From positions 976,990 through 1,040,989 of the forward strand of contig NZ_JAJNCL010000001.1 in the NCBI RefSeq assembly GCF_021025955.1: a stretch of 64,000 bases of DNA, given 5' to 3'. The notes beneath the pieces were generated by a model. It made no database searches. It was not told the origin of the DNA and saw only the letters and a list, made by a program, of their open reading frames with translations. The DNA is from Rhodococcus qingshengii. Lineage in GTDB: Bacteria; Actinomycetota; Actinomycetes; Mycobacteriales; Mycobacteriaceae. This document shows, one piece after another, positions 54,585 to 63,642 of the stretch (its first letter is position 1; every line of letters starts with the position of its first letter). Both the position numbers and the translations under genes were made by a program.

Positions 54585-54989
54585 ATGATGCGCATCGGAG
54601 AATTGGCCTCTGCGACAAACACATCGGTACGATTACTCCGATACTACGAAGAGCGGCAGCTCATCGTCTCCACCCGCGAACCGAACGGATACCGCACTTA
54701 CGACGACCGATTCGTTGATCGCGTCCTGCAGATCCGGGGACTGCTCGATGCCGGCCTACCCACCAGAATCATCAAGCAAATCCTCCCCTGCCTCGACAAG
54801 CCCCGCGTCATCCACTTCGCCGACGCGACGCCGGACATGATCGCTCTGCTCACGCACGAGCGCGATCGGATGGAAGAACGCGCCCTGAACATGATGAAGA
54901 ACAGAGACGCTATCGCGTCGTACCTGGACGAGGTGATCGACATCGCCAACGAGGGATCGACTGCAACACCGCAACCTCTTCCCGCCTGA
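54585..54989 (+). CDS. MerR-family transcriptional regulator
   Basis: 134 residues from ATG 54585 after a TAGGAGAC site. MerR winged helix: RIGELASATNTSVRLLRYYE, NGYRTYDDRFVDRVLQIRGL; then a coiled dimerisation helix and a short tail. No metal-binding Cys cluster is present (one Cys in LPCLDK), so the effector is probably organic. It is divergent from the MFS/monooxygenase operon and likely regulates it through the dyad in the spacer. The frame extends further upstream but there it is antisense to the transporter gene. Confidence 0.87.
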   Translation: MMRIGELASATNTSVRLLRYYEERQLIVSTREPNGYRTYDDRFVDRVLQIRGLLDAGLPTRIIKQILPCLDKPRVIHFADATPDMIALLTHERDRMEERALNMMKNRDAIASYLDEVIDIANEGSTATPQPLPA

Positions 54990-55140
54990 ACCGACAACGC
55001 GACCGACATCACCGCGATGAGCGCGATCGCATCCTGACCTGCGAGTTCCATTCAAGGTCTGGATGACTCCAAATATCGCGCCCGCAACGATCCCGACTTA
55101 CTGTAACTAAGTCACGACCATCGAAGTTGGGGAGAACCGT

Positions 55141-55935
55141 ATGGCGTCGAAGCTTGACACCGAAAGATCGATCCGCATTCGCACACGTCAGTTCCCTGTC
55201 GCACCGATTCGGCACCTGACGGTACTATCTGTCGACCCGATCGCAGTGGTCGACGACAACTGCATTCTGCGGCGCCGAGGCCACACCGTGAACTTGGTAG
55301 GATCGGGAAAGGCTGCACTGCAACACTTTCGCACCAGTGATGTAGTACTGCTGAACATGGATCTACCGGACTTGGACGCGTTCGATGTCTGCAGCACCAT
55401 CCGGCGGGAATCGGACATTCCCATCATTGCGATCGTCAACACAGACGACGAACTCGACCGCGTACTGGCACTGCGCGCCGGTGCAGACGACTGCGTCATG
55501 AAAAGTTGCGGATTCCACGAAGTGGTCGCCCGCATCGATTCCGTGACCGGACGCTCACGTCTACTGAAACCGAAAGCCTTCCTGGGAGAGGAGATGACGG
55601 AGTTCGGTGGCCTGACGCTCGACGCGTCGACTCGCCGGTCACGTGTGGACAACACGTGGACTTCTCTCACGGAGAAAGAATTCGACCTTCTGGCATTCCT
55701 CATCCGCAAGCATCCGGCACCAGCCTCGCGACCAGACATCATGAAATCCGTCTGGAACACCGACTGGACCGGATCCAACAGAACGATCGACACACACGTC
55801 AGTAGCCTGCGCGCTAAGCTCGGATCCGTTCACTGGATCCAGGCCGTCCGCGGAGTGGGTTACCGGATGACCCTGCCCCCGTCGAAGTCTGATCGCTCGA
55901 TTTCCTACGTCGACCAGAGTCAACTGCATGCCTAG
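55141..55935 (+). CDS. OmpR-family response regulator with degenerate receiver domain
   Basis: 264 residues. The C-terminal OmpR winged helix is good (TSLTEKEFDLLAFLI, NRTIDTHVSSLRAKLG, WIQAVRGVGYRM). The N-terminal receiver (about 25-140) is degenerate: the usual phospho-acceptor Asp position reads Asn72 (VVLLNMDLPDLDAF), the acidic pair at the first strand is reduced (LSVDPIAVVDD), while Lys121 is retained. No histidine kinase is adjacent. It may act without phosphorylation or respond to a ligand. It has a long N-terminal extension of about 25 basic residues. Confidence 0.85.
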   Translation: MASKLDTERSIRIRTRQFPVAPIRHLTVLSVDPIAVVDDNCILRRRGHTVNLVGSGKAALQHFRTSDVVLLNMDLPDLDAFDVCSTIRRESDIPIIAIVNTDDELDRVLALRAGADDCVMKSCGFHEVVARIDSVTGRSRLLKPKAFLGEEMTEFGGLTLDASTRRSRVDNTWTSLTEKEFDLLAFLIRKHPAPASRPDIMKSVWNTDWTGSNRTIDTHVSSLRAKLGSVHWIQAVRGVGYRMTLPPSKSDRSISYVDQSQLHA

Positions 55936-56193
55936 AGCAGCATCGCACTGTCGGAGACGACGCTGTATGCGTTGGCGCGCAAGCGTTCAGGGTTGTTCGG
56001 CTCGTGGAAAAATCTGGGGTTGCTGACGAAGATTTCACGCTCGCACCTGAGCGTGACGCATCAACGACGGGGAACCGTACTGCGAACGACGTTCACAGAC
56101 AACACCTCCGGTGTCGCACTCGAAGTCGAAACACCTCCCGTGGGTAACCTGGGTATCGGCGAGTTCCTGAAAGCTCTCGACGGCACCTCGTAG
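55936..56193 (+). pseudogene. N-terminally truncated protein fragment
   Basis: The frame right after the response regulator stop reads SSIALSETTLYALARKRS, LGLLTKISRSHLSVTHQRRG, and ends at TAG 56193. It is well formed as coding sequence but has no proper start (only a TTG at 55972). It resembles the C-terminal half of small actinobacterial proteins with a PH/GRAM-like fold. It is probably a remnant. Confidence 0.45.
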
Positions 56194-56215
56194 GGCGGAC
56201 CGATCAACTGCAGCG

Positions 56216-57452
56216 TCAGGAGTTGGCGTGCCGGATGCGAACGACCTCGGATCGTGCGAACTGCACTGCCGGGGTGTTGACACCCCGATCTCGAGCGATG
56301 TTGTCAGCGAGGTCGCTAGTCGCGCCGATGATCCACTTCTCGCGATGCTTGGCGACCCGGCCTTTCTGCGCCTTGCGAAAATTACGACGCTGCTTGAAAT
56401 CTCCGGTGATCGCCGTCAATTCGTCCTCGGTCAACACTCCGTCGCCGACTTCCGGGGCGAGAATGTCGCGCAGGAATCCACGCTCGGTGTCTACCACCAG
56501 ATGGAACACCCAGATGGTGATGGCAATGAACACGATGACGGCGATTGCGATGTGGATCATCGACACCGCGATGGAGGACGACGGGAACAACGCCGACATC
56601 GAATCCCACACTCCGTGCATCGCCATCGCGAGAACGATCAACCCGAGCCCGCGCAGGAGGTTTCGTGGTTCTCCGGGACGTCGCCCGAGAAAATAGACGA
56701 CGACTGCGCCGAAGATCGCGGAGTACGCGATGCCCGGACAGCCCGGTGACCATGCGCATGAGTGCGTTGATGAACGCGTGTTGTCCGGGATCGACCCCGA
56801 ACCCGGATGCTGCCACATTGAGCGCGTAGAGGATGTCTTCGACGATCTGGAACCCCAAACCGACGAAGGCGCCGACAACGAACCCGTCGAACGCGGTTCG
56901 AATCACTTTGGGCGCGAGATACATCAACAGGACGACGCCGAGGCCCTTCGATATCTCCTCGGTGAAGGGTGCAGCGAGGGCCGCACTCCAGTCGGCAGCG
57001 AACTGTTGCCCGAACAGTTTGGCGTAGATCGAACCCAAGGGCGTGTTGGCCCAGATCGCGATTCCCATCGTCGCGGCGAATTTGCCCCATACCAGCGCCG
57101 TGAGGATCAGCCTGCCCGGCACGGGCGAGTAGCGGTCGATGTGACGGGTGAACCACCACAACACGATCCCGTACACGAACAACAGTGCGATCGATGCGCC
57201 GATGGCGGCGCCGTAGACCTTCAACGGTGTCGGGATCTGGGTGAATGCACGCAGCACGCCGTAGCCGACGAGTACTACGAATACCCACCAGCACAGGTTG
57301 CGTGGCTGTGCGAAGTGAAAGTGAGCGGCACGGCCCGATGCCTCGATCGCCGCGAGCTGAGCGCGAACCTGCTCGTCCGTTCGTCCGTCCACGACAGCAC
57401 TGCCCGCGGAGTCGTCGGTCGTGGTCGAGTGTCGTTCCTGCGTCGTGCTCAC
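56216..57452 (-). pseudogene. PrsW-type intramembrane protease gene with a frameshift
   Basis: From GTG 57452 the frame encodes a PrsW-family membrane protease: soluble N-terminus, membrane helices, PFTEEISKGLGVVLL with the EE..K motif, and GFQIVEDILYAL. At about 56740 the frame shifts; the remaining helices and the C-terminus (AYSAIFGAVVVYFLGR, AMAMHGVWDSMS with the His motif) continue in another frame to TGA 56216. One base too many (GGGCATCGCGTAC) would explain it, so a sequencing error or a real mutation is possible. The start overlaps the stop of the upstream broken gene by GTGA. Confidence 0.75.
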
Positions 57453-58133
57453 TGGTTTCCCTCCGAGATCGTGATGCTCTCGATCATGCGGGCGACGTCC
57501 TCGGTCAACTGCTTGTCGTAGTTGGTTGGCGATATGGCGACGACCTCGAGTCCGGTTCCGTTGCCGACGAACGCGGCGATGATGCCGTCGATGTTGGGTC
57601 CGTCGTAACTGGCCATCACACCGCGGTGTCCGGCGCCGGTCGTGACGGAGACAGTGTTGCTTTCGACGACGGGTGATTCGATTCCGTAGGCCTCTTGGTT
57701 GTCTCTCAGCTTGTTGAGCAGTTCGTCGGGTTCCGTCGAACGACGCCGCTTGAAGTTCGAGTGTCACGCCGCCTTTGGCCAGCACCGTCTGCGTCGGGTA
57801 CTCGCCACGTGCGGTGGGTTTCCCTTCGCGCAGCCCTTCGATGATGTTCTATCCGGGGATCGGGGTGAATCTGACGGTCTCACCAATCGCGATGACGTCG
57901 CCGGATTGCACAGGGTCGGCGTAGTCGATTTGTCCGTCGACCGCCGACGGTCCCAGGGACAGGACAGCGGCGATCACCAGGACGACGAGCCCAGGGAGGA
58001 TGGTGCGTCGGTCGAGTCCGAAGCGCCGCTGATCGGCGGGTATCCAGGACTCCGGTGGTTCGTACGGCACTGTCACGTTGCGGAAGTCGGCGAACTGGGA
58101 GAATTCGTAGCGTGAGCGCTGCAATACCTTCAT
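57449..58133 (-). pseudogene. Membrane-anchored partner of PrsW, doubly broken
   Basis: From ATG 58133 the product has a cytosolic start (RSRYEFSQFADFRNV), one membrane helix (TILPGLVVLVIAAVLSL), then an outside domain. A TAG at 57849-57851 replaces the Trp expected in the motif PGWN, and near 57740 the frame changes (FDGT then PDELLNKLRDNQEAYGI). The end (YDKQLTEDVARMIESITISE) stops at TGA 57449. Intact relatives precede PrsW-like genes in actinobacteria, as I recall. Two independent lesions make this a true pseudogene. Confidence 0.7.
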
Positions 58134-58261
58134 ACAAAGGCCACCGGCACCCGATCGAGATCATCAACCACTGCGAGTGGTTGCACTTCCGGTTCCCGCT
58201 CTGCTTCCGTGAGGTCGAGGAACTCATGCTCGAACGAGGATCCCAAAGTGAGAGTGTCTGA
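58133..58261 (+). mobile_element. IS6-family transposase fragment (N-terminal)
   Basis: The frame reads YKGHRHPIEIINHCEWLHFR, then FPLCFREVEELMLERG, and ends at TGA 58261. This is the N-terminal region of IS6/IS240-type transposases, which precedes the DDE domain. The rest is missing. It abuts the 5' end of the broken membrane-protein gene. Confidence 0.65.
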
Positions 58262-58448
58262 CGGCTACGCCGTGCCCAATAATTCAGGGAAGAACGTGCC
58301 AAATAATTCCGAGAGTCACAGGCGTACCCCAAAGTGTGCTTACAAGGGCACGGTGTCGCAGAACTCGACGACACGAAGTATTGAGAGACAGTTGGTTTTC
58401 GGACGGGTTTCGAGACATTCAACAATTCGACAACGAAAGGTCGGCCTG

Positions 58449-58474
58449 AATCGGACCGGAGTTTCCGGGGACTT
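58449..58474. repeat. Solo terminal repeat of the IS3-type element at 59984-61308
   Basis: TGAATCGGACCGGAGTTTCCGG followed by GGACTT matches the right end of the complete element (reverse complement near 61280-61308). It directly abuts the end of the truncated IS3-type copy starting at 58475. It is a remnant left by recombination. Confidence 0.65.
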
Positions 58475-59070
58475 TGATGTGCCCCGAGTTTCCCGGAGTT
58501 CGTTTGTTTTACTTCAGGCATTGATGCACCCGAGAGAGGTCCACGATGCCCCGACGCTATCCACCCGAGTTCCGCCGAAAAGTCCTCGACCTGTTGAAAT
58601 CAGGACGCACCGTCGCCGAGGTCGCCGCAGCTCTCGATGTCACCGAGCAGACCATCTACAACTGGCTTGGGCCAAGAGCTCATCGACACCGGGCAAAAGC
58701 CGGGGCTGAGCTCGATCGAGAGCGCTGATCTCGCCGCCGCTCGACGTCGCATCGCCGAACTGGAGACCGAACTCGCGATAGCCCGGCGTTCCACCGAATT
58801 GCTGAAGTCGGTGGCGGCCTAAAAGGCGGTTCGAAGCGATCGAAGTGATGGCCAAGGAAGGACTACCCGTTCAGACGGCATGCCGGGTCCTGGAGGTGTC
58901 CGAGTCCGGCTTCTACGAGTGGCGAAACCGCCCGCCCTCGGAACGCTCACTGCGACATGCCTGGTTGACGCAGCTGATCATCGAGGTTCACACCGCATCG
59001 CATGGCACCTACGGTGCCCGCCGAGTTCACGCTGAACTCACCCTTGGTCACGGTATTGCCGTGGGACACC
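58475..59070 (+). mobile_element. Truncated IS3-type element, copy 2 (inverted relative to copy 1)
   Basis: The end TGATGTGCCCCGAGTTTCCCGG at 58475 is followed by orfA from ATG 58546 (MPRRYPPEFRRKVLDLLKSG), which moves into a second frame near 58670 (LGQELIDTGQK to RSTELLKSVAA, stop 58822), then orfB from 58845 (MAKEGLPVQTACRVLEVSES, SLRHAWLTQLI) to about 59070, where it breaks at GHGIAVGH. The DDE catalytic domain is missing. It has fewer frame lesions than the copy at 27800-28429. Confidence 0.8.
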
Positions 59071-59983
59071 TGGTAGGACCCCATTTGGTGAGCCACTCGC
59101 TATCAGAGAATCAATGCGTGTGAATACAGCTGGCAGCGTACTCATTTGGAGTTCGATACGCCAGCGATGAATGACGGTACAGGTTGTTGTAGTCCTCCTT
59201 CCAGTCCTCGATGACCACCCGAGCTTCGAGGAGGCTGTGGAATTCGTTCATGTTCAAGCATTCGTCCCGAACACGGTTGTTGAACGACTCGATGTACCCG
59301 TTCTTCCACGGCTGACCAGGTGGAACGTAGCCGATACCGACCTGATCCTCGCAGAACGTCCTCAGTGTCTCGGAGATGAACTCGGGCCCGTTGTCGCACC
59401 GCAGGACCTGCGGTGGGCCGCTCCAGAGCGCGAACGCCTTCGTCAACGCTGCGACGAGATACTCTGCCGGGATGGATCGGTCGACAATGTTCAGTACGGA
59501 CTGCCGGGTGTGTTCGTCGACCATCGACGCGACCAAAGAACTTCCGGCCCTCGGTGGTCGAGTCGAACTGAAAGTCGCTCGCCCACAAAACCTTCGGTGC
59601 ATCTGCCTCGGTGATCGGAGTAGTCGAGGCGCCGGCCCGTTTACGTATCTTGCGGACGTTCACCCGCAGTCCTTCCTCGCGCCAGAGTCGCTGAACCTTC
59701 TTCTTGTTAATCACCCAGCCCGCGGCACGCAAGTCCGCCCACGCCCGCCGGAACCCTTTTCGCTGGTTGGCTTTGGCCCAGTCCCGCAACCACTTCCGCA
59801 GATCGGCATCCGGATCGTCCGGGGTGTTTCTCGCAAGCTCTTTCCGTTGGGTCGATCGCGGTTGCCCGACGATTCTGCAGGCGAATCGCTGCGAGAGCCC
59901 CATTGTTTCCTGGAGCATGACGACAGCGTTTCGTTTGGCGGTCGGGCTCAGAATTTTCCCTTCGCGATCTCCTTGAGGGCTGA
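59071..59983 (-). mobile_element. Partial IS3-type element with frameshifted orfB
   Basis: A minus-strand orfB spans about 59983 to TGA 59111: ILSPTAKRNAVVMLQE start, KGFRRAWADLRAAGWVINKK, LWASDFQFDSTTEGR with the first catalytic Asp, then a frame change near 59545, and VLRCDNGPEF (second Asp) and GYIESFNNRVRDE (Glu). All three DDE residues exist, but in two frames. The orfA is cut at 59984 by the left end of the next element. TGGTAGGACCCCATTTGGTG at about 59071 may be its terminal repeat. Confidence 0.75.
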
Positions 59984-60006
59984 ATCGCACCGGCGAGTCC
60001 GGAGAC

Positions 60007-60936
60007 TTACTGATTTGAGAACTCCGCAATTCGCGTGGTTCTGTGTTCACCGTAGTAGAACGCCTCGAGTTCGACCGGCGGCACATCGCCGCAGTGCTCG
60101 TAGAGACGTCGGTGGTTGAACCAGTCCACCCACTCCAACGTGGCGATTTCCACATGTTCGACCGTTCGCCACGGCCCGCGCGGTTTGATCAACTCGGTCT
60201 TGTAGAGACCATTGATCGTCTCGGCGAGAGCATTGTCGTAGCTCGATCCGGTAGCTCCGATCGAGGCATCGATACCGACCTCAATGAGCCTGTCGGTGAA
60301 CGTAATTGACGTGTACTGCGACCCGCGATCGTTGTGATGAATGAGCCCGGACAAGTCGGTAATCCCTTCTCGGCGGCGGGTCCAGATTGCGTGCTCGATC
60401 GCATCGAGCACCAACGGTGTCGTCATCGTCGTCGCAGTCCTCCAACCCAGAATCCGCCGTGAATACGCATCGATCACGAACGCGACATAGACCCAACCTG
60501 ACCACGTCGAAACGTAGGTAAAGGCAGCTACCCACAACACATTTGGCGCAACCGGGTTGAACTTTCGCTGCACCAGATCCTCCGCGCGACGACCTTGTGG
60601 ATCGGCGATGGTGGTCCGCTTCTTCTTGCCTCGACGGGCACCTTCGAGGCCGAGAACACCCATCAACCGTTCGACCGTGCACCGCGCCACGTCGATGCCC
60701 ACTCGACGCATCTCCAGCCACACCTTGCGTGCGCCGTAGACCGAATAATTCTCGGCATGCACACGGCTGACCTCGATCTTCAGTTCTTCGTCGCGCACGG
60801 CCCGCCGCGAAGCGGAACGGTTGCGGGCCTCGTAGTAGGTGGACGGCGCAATTGAACAGCCGTGCTCGCTGAGCACCCTGCACATCGGCTCGACGCCGTA
60901 CTCGCTTTTGTATCGGTTGATGTAGTCGATGATCAC
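60007..60936 (-). CDS. IS3-family transposase orfB, first catalytic Asp changed
   Basis: 309 residues with the N-terminal HTH_21-like region (CRVLSEHGCSIAPSTYYEAR) and the integrase core. The expected WVAD-F-TYV motif reads LWVAAFTYV, so the first catalytic Asp is Ala (codon GCC for GAC, near 60524). The second Asp (HHNDRGSQYTS) and the Glu (NALAETINGLYKTELI) are intact. As it stands the enzyme should not cut DNA. The start overlaps the end of orfA, and expression is expected by -1 frameshifting as an orfAB fusion. Confidence 0.9.
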   Translation of the reverse strand: MIIDYINRYKSEYGVEPMCRVLSEHGCSIAPSTYYEARNRSASRRAVRDEELKIEVSRVHAENYSVYGARKVWLEMRRVGIDVARCTVERLMGVLGLEGARRGKKKRTTIADPQGRRAEDLVQRKFNPVAPNVLWVAAFTYVSTWSGWVYVAFVIDAYSRRILGWRTATTMTTPLVLDAIEHAIWTRRREGITDLSGLIHHNDRGSQYTSITFTDRLIEVGIDASIGATGSSYDNALAETINGLYKTELIKPRGPWRTVEHVEIATLEWVDWFNHRRLYEHCGDVPPVELEAFYYGEHRTTRIAEFSNQ

Positions 60937-61259
60937 TTGTTGTTGCGGTCGAGCTCCGCTGCGAAGAAAACCGATGCCGACTTCAGAATCTCGTTGGCAC
61001 GCTTGAGTTCCCGATTCTCAGCGCGAAGCTTGCGCATCTCAGCTGCCATTTCGCTCGTCACACCAGGCCGCTCGCCGGCGTCGGTCTGTGCTCTCCGGAT
61101 CCAGTTGAGCAACGTTTGCGCTGTTCCGATACCGAGTTTGTCGGCCACCGATTCGACCGCAGCCCACTCCGACGGATATTCGTGCTGGACCTCGGCGACC
61201 ATCCGCACCGCACGCTCACGCAACTCGGGCGGGTACCTCTTGTTCGTTCCTGACGACAT
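60933..61259 (-). CDS. IS3-family transposase orfA
   Basis: 108 residues: an HTH domain (YPPELRERAVRMVAEVQHEY, KLGIGTAQTLLNWIRRAQTD) followed by a leucine-zipper-like coiled coil (MRKLRAENRELKRANEILKS). It binds the element ends and provides the N-terminus of the OrfAB transposase. It ends with a 4-base overlap with orfB. It looks intact. Confidence 0.9.
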   Translation of the reverse strand: MSSGTNKRYPPELRERAVRMVAEVQHEYPSEWAAVESVADKLGIGTAQTLLNWIRRAQTDAGERPGVTSEMAAEMRKLRAENRELKRANEILKSASVFFAAELDRNNK

Positions 61260-61308
61260 GACTCCATCTTTCCCAAAGAATGAAGTCCCCGGAAACTCCG
61301 GTCCGATT

Positions 61309-61531
61309 CACTGTGCCTCCGATATCAAGATCAAGTCGATCACCATCACGGATGCGGAACGGTCCGGTCGAGGTGACTGTCGGCGACCGAGGGTCTCTTG
61401 TTTTCGGTGCAGGTCCGGACGGAGAAGAATCGGTGTGCCGGGAAGGCCCGTGGCTCGACCCGTTCGCCGACGTCGGTCCTGATGCCGCCGAGTGGAGGCG
61501 AGAGTCCGCCGATCGGTATGGATGTGACTGA
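61309..61531 (+). pseudogene. Protein fragment cut by the IS insertion
   Basis: Right of the IS end, a plus-strand frame reads MRNGPVEVTVGDRGSLVFGA, GPWLDPFADVGPDAAEW and ends at TGA 61531. It has no start of its own on this side and overlaps the DUF732 start by 14 bases, so it is likely the C-terminal end of a gene interrupted or truncated by the element. The family is not recognised. Confidence 0.4.
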
Positions 61532-61835
61532 TAGTGCAGAGTTGCCGGCACCTGCGGACGGTCGTACGCCGGAGGAGATTGTCGCCGATGCGGGCCCGCG
61601 GGGGCAGGACTATTTGCGCGCACTACGTGTGCGTGGGGTGCCTGCGTTCGGGATGGACAGTGTTGAAATCAGTTTCGTGAACGGGACGTGTGGTGCGTTG
61701 GGTTCGGGGATGCCGCGAACTGAGGTTCTGAACGAATTCGACAGTGTGGGTCAGACTCTCGCTACCGGTGTTGGCCTCGAACCCGGTCAGATCGCCGAGG
61801 CGTATGTCTCGGCGGCCGAACAAACGTACTGCTGA
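61518..61835 (+). CDS. DUF732 protein
   Basis: 105 residues from ATG 61518. The DUF732 core is visible: YLRALRVRGVPAFGMDSV, NGTCGALGSGMPRTEVL and VSAAEQTYC at the end, with two Cys likely in a disulfide. Most members are exported and mycobacterial/nocardial; no signal peptide is seen here, so the true start may have been lost upstream or the protein is cytosolic. Function unknown. Confidence 0.65.
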   Translation: MDVTDSAELPAPADGRTPEEIVADAGPRGQDYLRALRVRGVPAFGMDSVEISFVNGTCGALGSGMPRTEVLNEFDSVGQTLATGVGLEPGQIAEAYVSAAEQTYC

Positions 61836-61992
61836 GGCTTCGAAACCAGAGGCGCGAGAACGAACCGTGTGTCGGAGCGCGGATCGACCTGTCACCACTG
61901 GCCCTTAGTGTTGCGCTTGTCCGAGTCCGGTTGGCGGGGATGTCTCAGGCTTGACGAGGTTCTCCCTCAGCCGGTAGTTCCTGACGCGGCAT

Positions 61993-63087
61993 CTAGGTGC
62001 AAACTGCGCGCGAGATCATCGCGGCAATGTCTGGGTCGTCTTTCGGGAGTGCGGAGATGGTTATCGTGAACGCACGATTCTGAGTTGCTCCGGACATCGT
62101 CTGGTACCCGCGGATCACGCCGCTGTGCCCGATGTAGGTGACTCCACACGAGAGTTCGGTGGCTACGACACCCATCCCGAAGCCGAGCCCCCCGGCTTCG
62201 GTGGTGGCGACTTGGGGGGAGGTCATCTCGGCAAGTTCTTTGGAGGGCACCACGTGTCCGTCGAGCAGAGCGCGCCAGAACGCGTTGAGATCTTTGCCGG
62301 TGGAGATCATCGCGCCCGCGGACCATGGGACGGACGGTTCGATGCGTGTGACATCGGTGAGGCCATTGCCGAGGTCCTGGTAGCCGCTCAGGTGGTCGCC
62401 TTTGATGTCTCGCTCAGCAGTTGGGGGCAGATATGTATCGTAGAGACTGAGGGGGTCGAGTATCCGCGACTGAAGTTCGTCGGCGTAGCTCCGTTCGGTC
62501 ACGGCTTCGACGAGCATCCCGAGAACGATGTAGTTGGTGTTGGTGTAAACGAACGACGTTCCTGGCTCGAACTGCGCTGGTTTGCCGAGGGCGAGGGCGA
62601 TGGCCTCCGATGGCGTCAGTGTTCGGCCCTCGTTTGCGGCAGCCCATTCGTCGGCGCCGGGTTCGCCTGCGTATTCGGGAAGTCCGCTGCGGTGTTGCAG
62701 TAGTTGCCGCACGGTGATTGTGTCCCCATAGATTTCGCTGCGGAGGAGTCCGGGGAGGTACCGCTCGATCGGTGCGTCGAGGTCGATCTTGCCTTCGGCA
62801 ACGAGCTGCAGAACGAGGGAAGCAGTAAATGTCTTTGTCACGCTGCCGATCCGGACACGATCATTGTCGCCGATGAGTCTGCCGTCGTTTCGGTTGGACA
62901 CTCCGCTGGTCGTGACGGTGGTGGCGTTGCTGTCGTCGAGTGTCGCGATCGCACCGACCACACCCGAACTGGTGAGGGCGTTGAGGACCGATTGGAGCTC
63001 TGAGGGCGGCGGCGGAGAGGCGGAGCAGCTGGCCACTGCCAGTATTGTTGCGACCATGAGGGTGGTGGCTAGCCTGTTTAAGTGCAT
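61993..63087 (-). CDS. Class C beta-lactamase-fold serine hydrolase, lipoprotein
   Basis: 364 residues with a lipobox (ILAVASCS, Cys about 21) that predicts lipid anchoring outside the membrane. The penicillin-binding fold has the nucleophile SVTK (in RIGSVTKTFTAS), YTNTNY (YxN) and GHSGVIRGYQ in place of the KTG box (HSG). This pattern suits D-alanyl-D-alanine carboxypeptidase-like or esterase members rather than a classical beta-lactamase. It stands alone and is convergent with the DUF732 gene. Confidence 0.87.
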   Translation of the reverse strand: MHLNRLATTLMVATILAVASCSASPPPPSELQSVLNALTSSGVVGAIATLDDSNATTVTTSGVSNRNDGRLIGDNDRVRIGSVTKTFTASLVLQLVAEGKIDLDAPIERYLPGLLRSEIYGDTITVRQLLQHRSGLPEYAGEPGADEWAAANEGRTLTPSEAIALALGKPAQFEPGTSFVYTNTNYIVLGMLVEAVTERSYADELQSRILDPLSLYDTYLPPTAERDIKGDHLSGYQDLGNGLTDVTRIEPSVPWSAGAMISTGKDLNAFWRALLDGHVVPSKELAEMTSPQVATTEAGGLGFGMGVVATELSCGVTYIGHSGVIRGYQTMSGATQNRAFTITISALPKDDPDIAAMISRAVCT

Positions 63088-63642
63088 GAATCGAAATTAG
63101 GGAACATTTGTTTGGGTGAGATCCAGGAAACCCCGGATCATTTCCCTGATTTTTCGCGCCCGCTTGCAGGGGTTGCGATCTGTTAGGTGGGCGGCGGTCG
63201 GCGGATTCGGTTGGCGATGTGGTGGAGTCGAACGCTTTGCGCGGGTTATTTGCGGGTGCGCTAACGCCGCGGATGGCATTGGCAAGTTGCGTCCGATCTG
63301 TTCTCTGCCGTGAGAATATGCTTCTCGGAGGCCCCGAGAAACATGATTGGGGTCGGTTCGGCTGCTGTCCTCGCTGCCCGTGTACGTGAGACGGTCGGAA
63401 CGGATTCGACTACAACAGTAGGGATTCCGCTGACGAGCGTGAGGTGTAGTTCGGCCTCGCGGATGGTCATTGCACGCGGTTTTGGACGGTCAATCAGGAC
63501 GAGTCGACATCGGAGCGAATGAACACCGAAGTGCCCAAGCATGTCCGACGCCTGGGCACTGTCGAACTTGTTACCCGTCAGCCGGGGTGGGCTCAGGGTT
63601 TTCCTGGATGAATCGCAGATTGCGAACCCGTACGCTATCGCC
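63088..63642. other. Intergenic region with no convincing gene
   Basis: About 550 bases. Open frames on either strand (for example 63310-63522 plus, 63261-63668 minus) have neither good starts nor recognisable domains. The last 100 bases hold the likely promoter of the downstream membrane protein gene. No repeat or strong hairpin was found. Confidence 0.45.

Larger units (their letters stand above)
59984..61308 (-). mobile_element. IS3-family element with both ends and orfA/orfB
   Basis: Left end TGAATCGCACCGGCGAGTCC at 59984 and right end (reverse complement) TGAATCGGACCGGAGTTTCC at about 61308 are imperfect inverted repeats. Between them are orfA and orfB on the minus strand with the usual 4-base overlap for programmed frameshifting. 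No flanking target duplication could be seen, so its neighbours were probably rearranged later. Confidence 0.8.
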
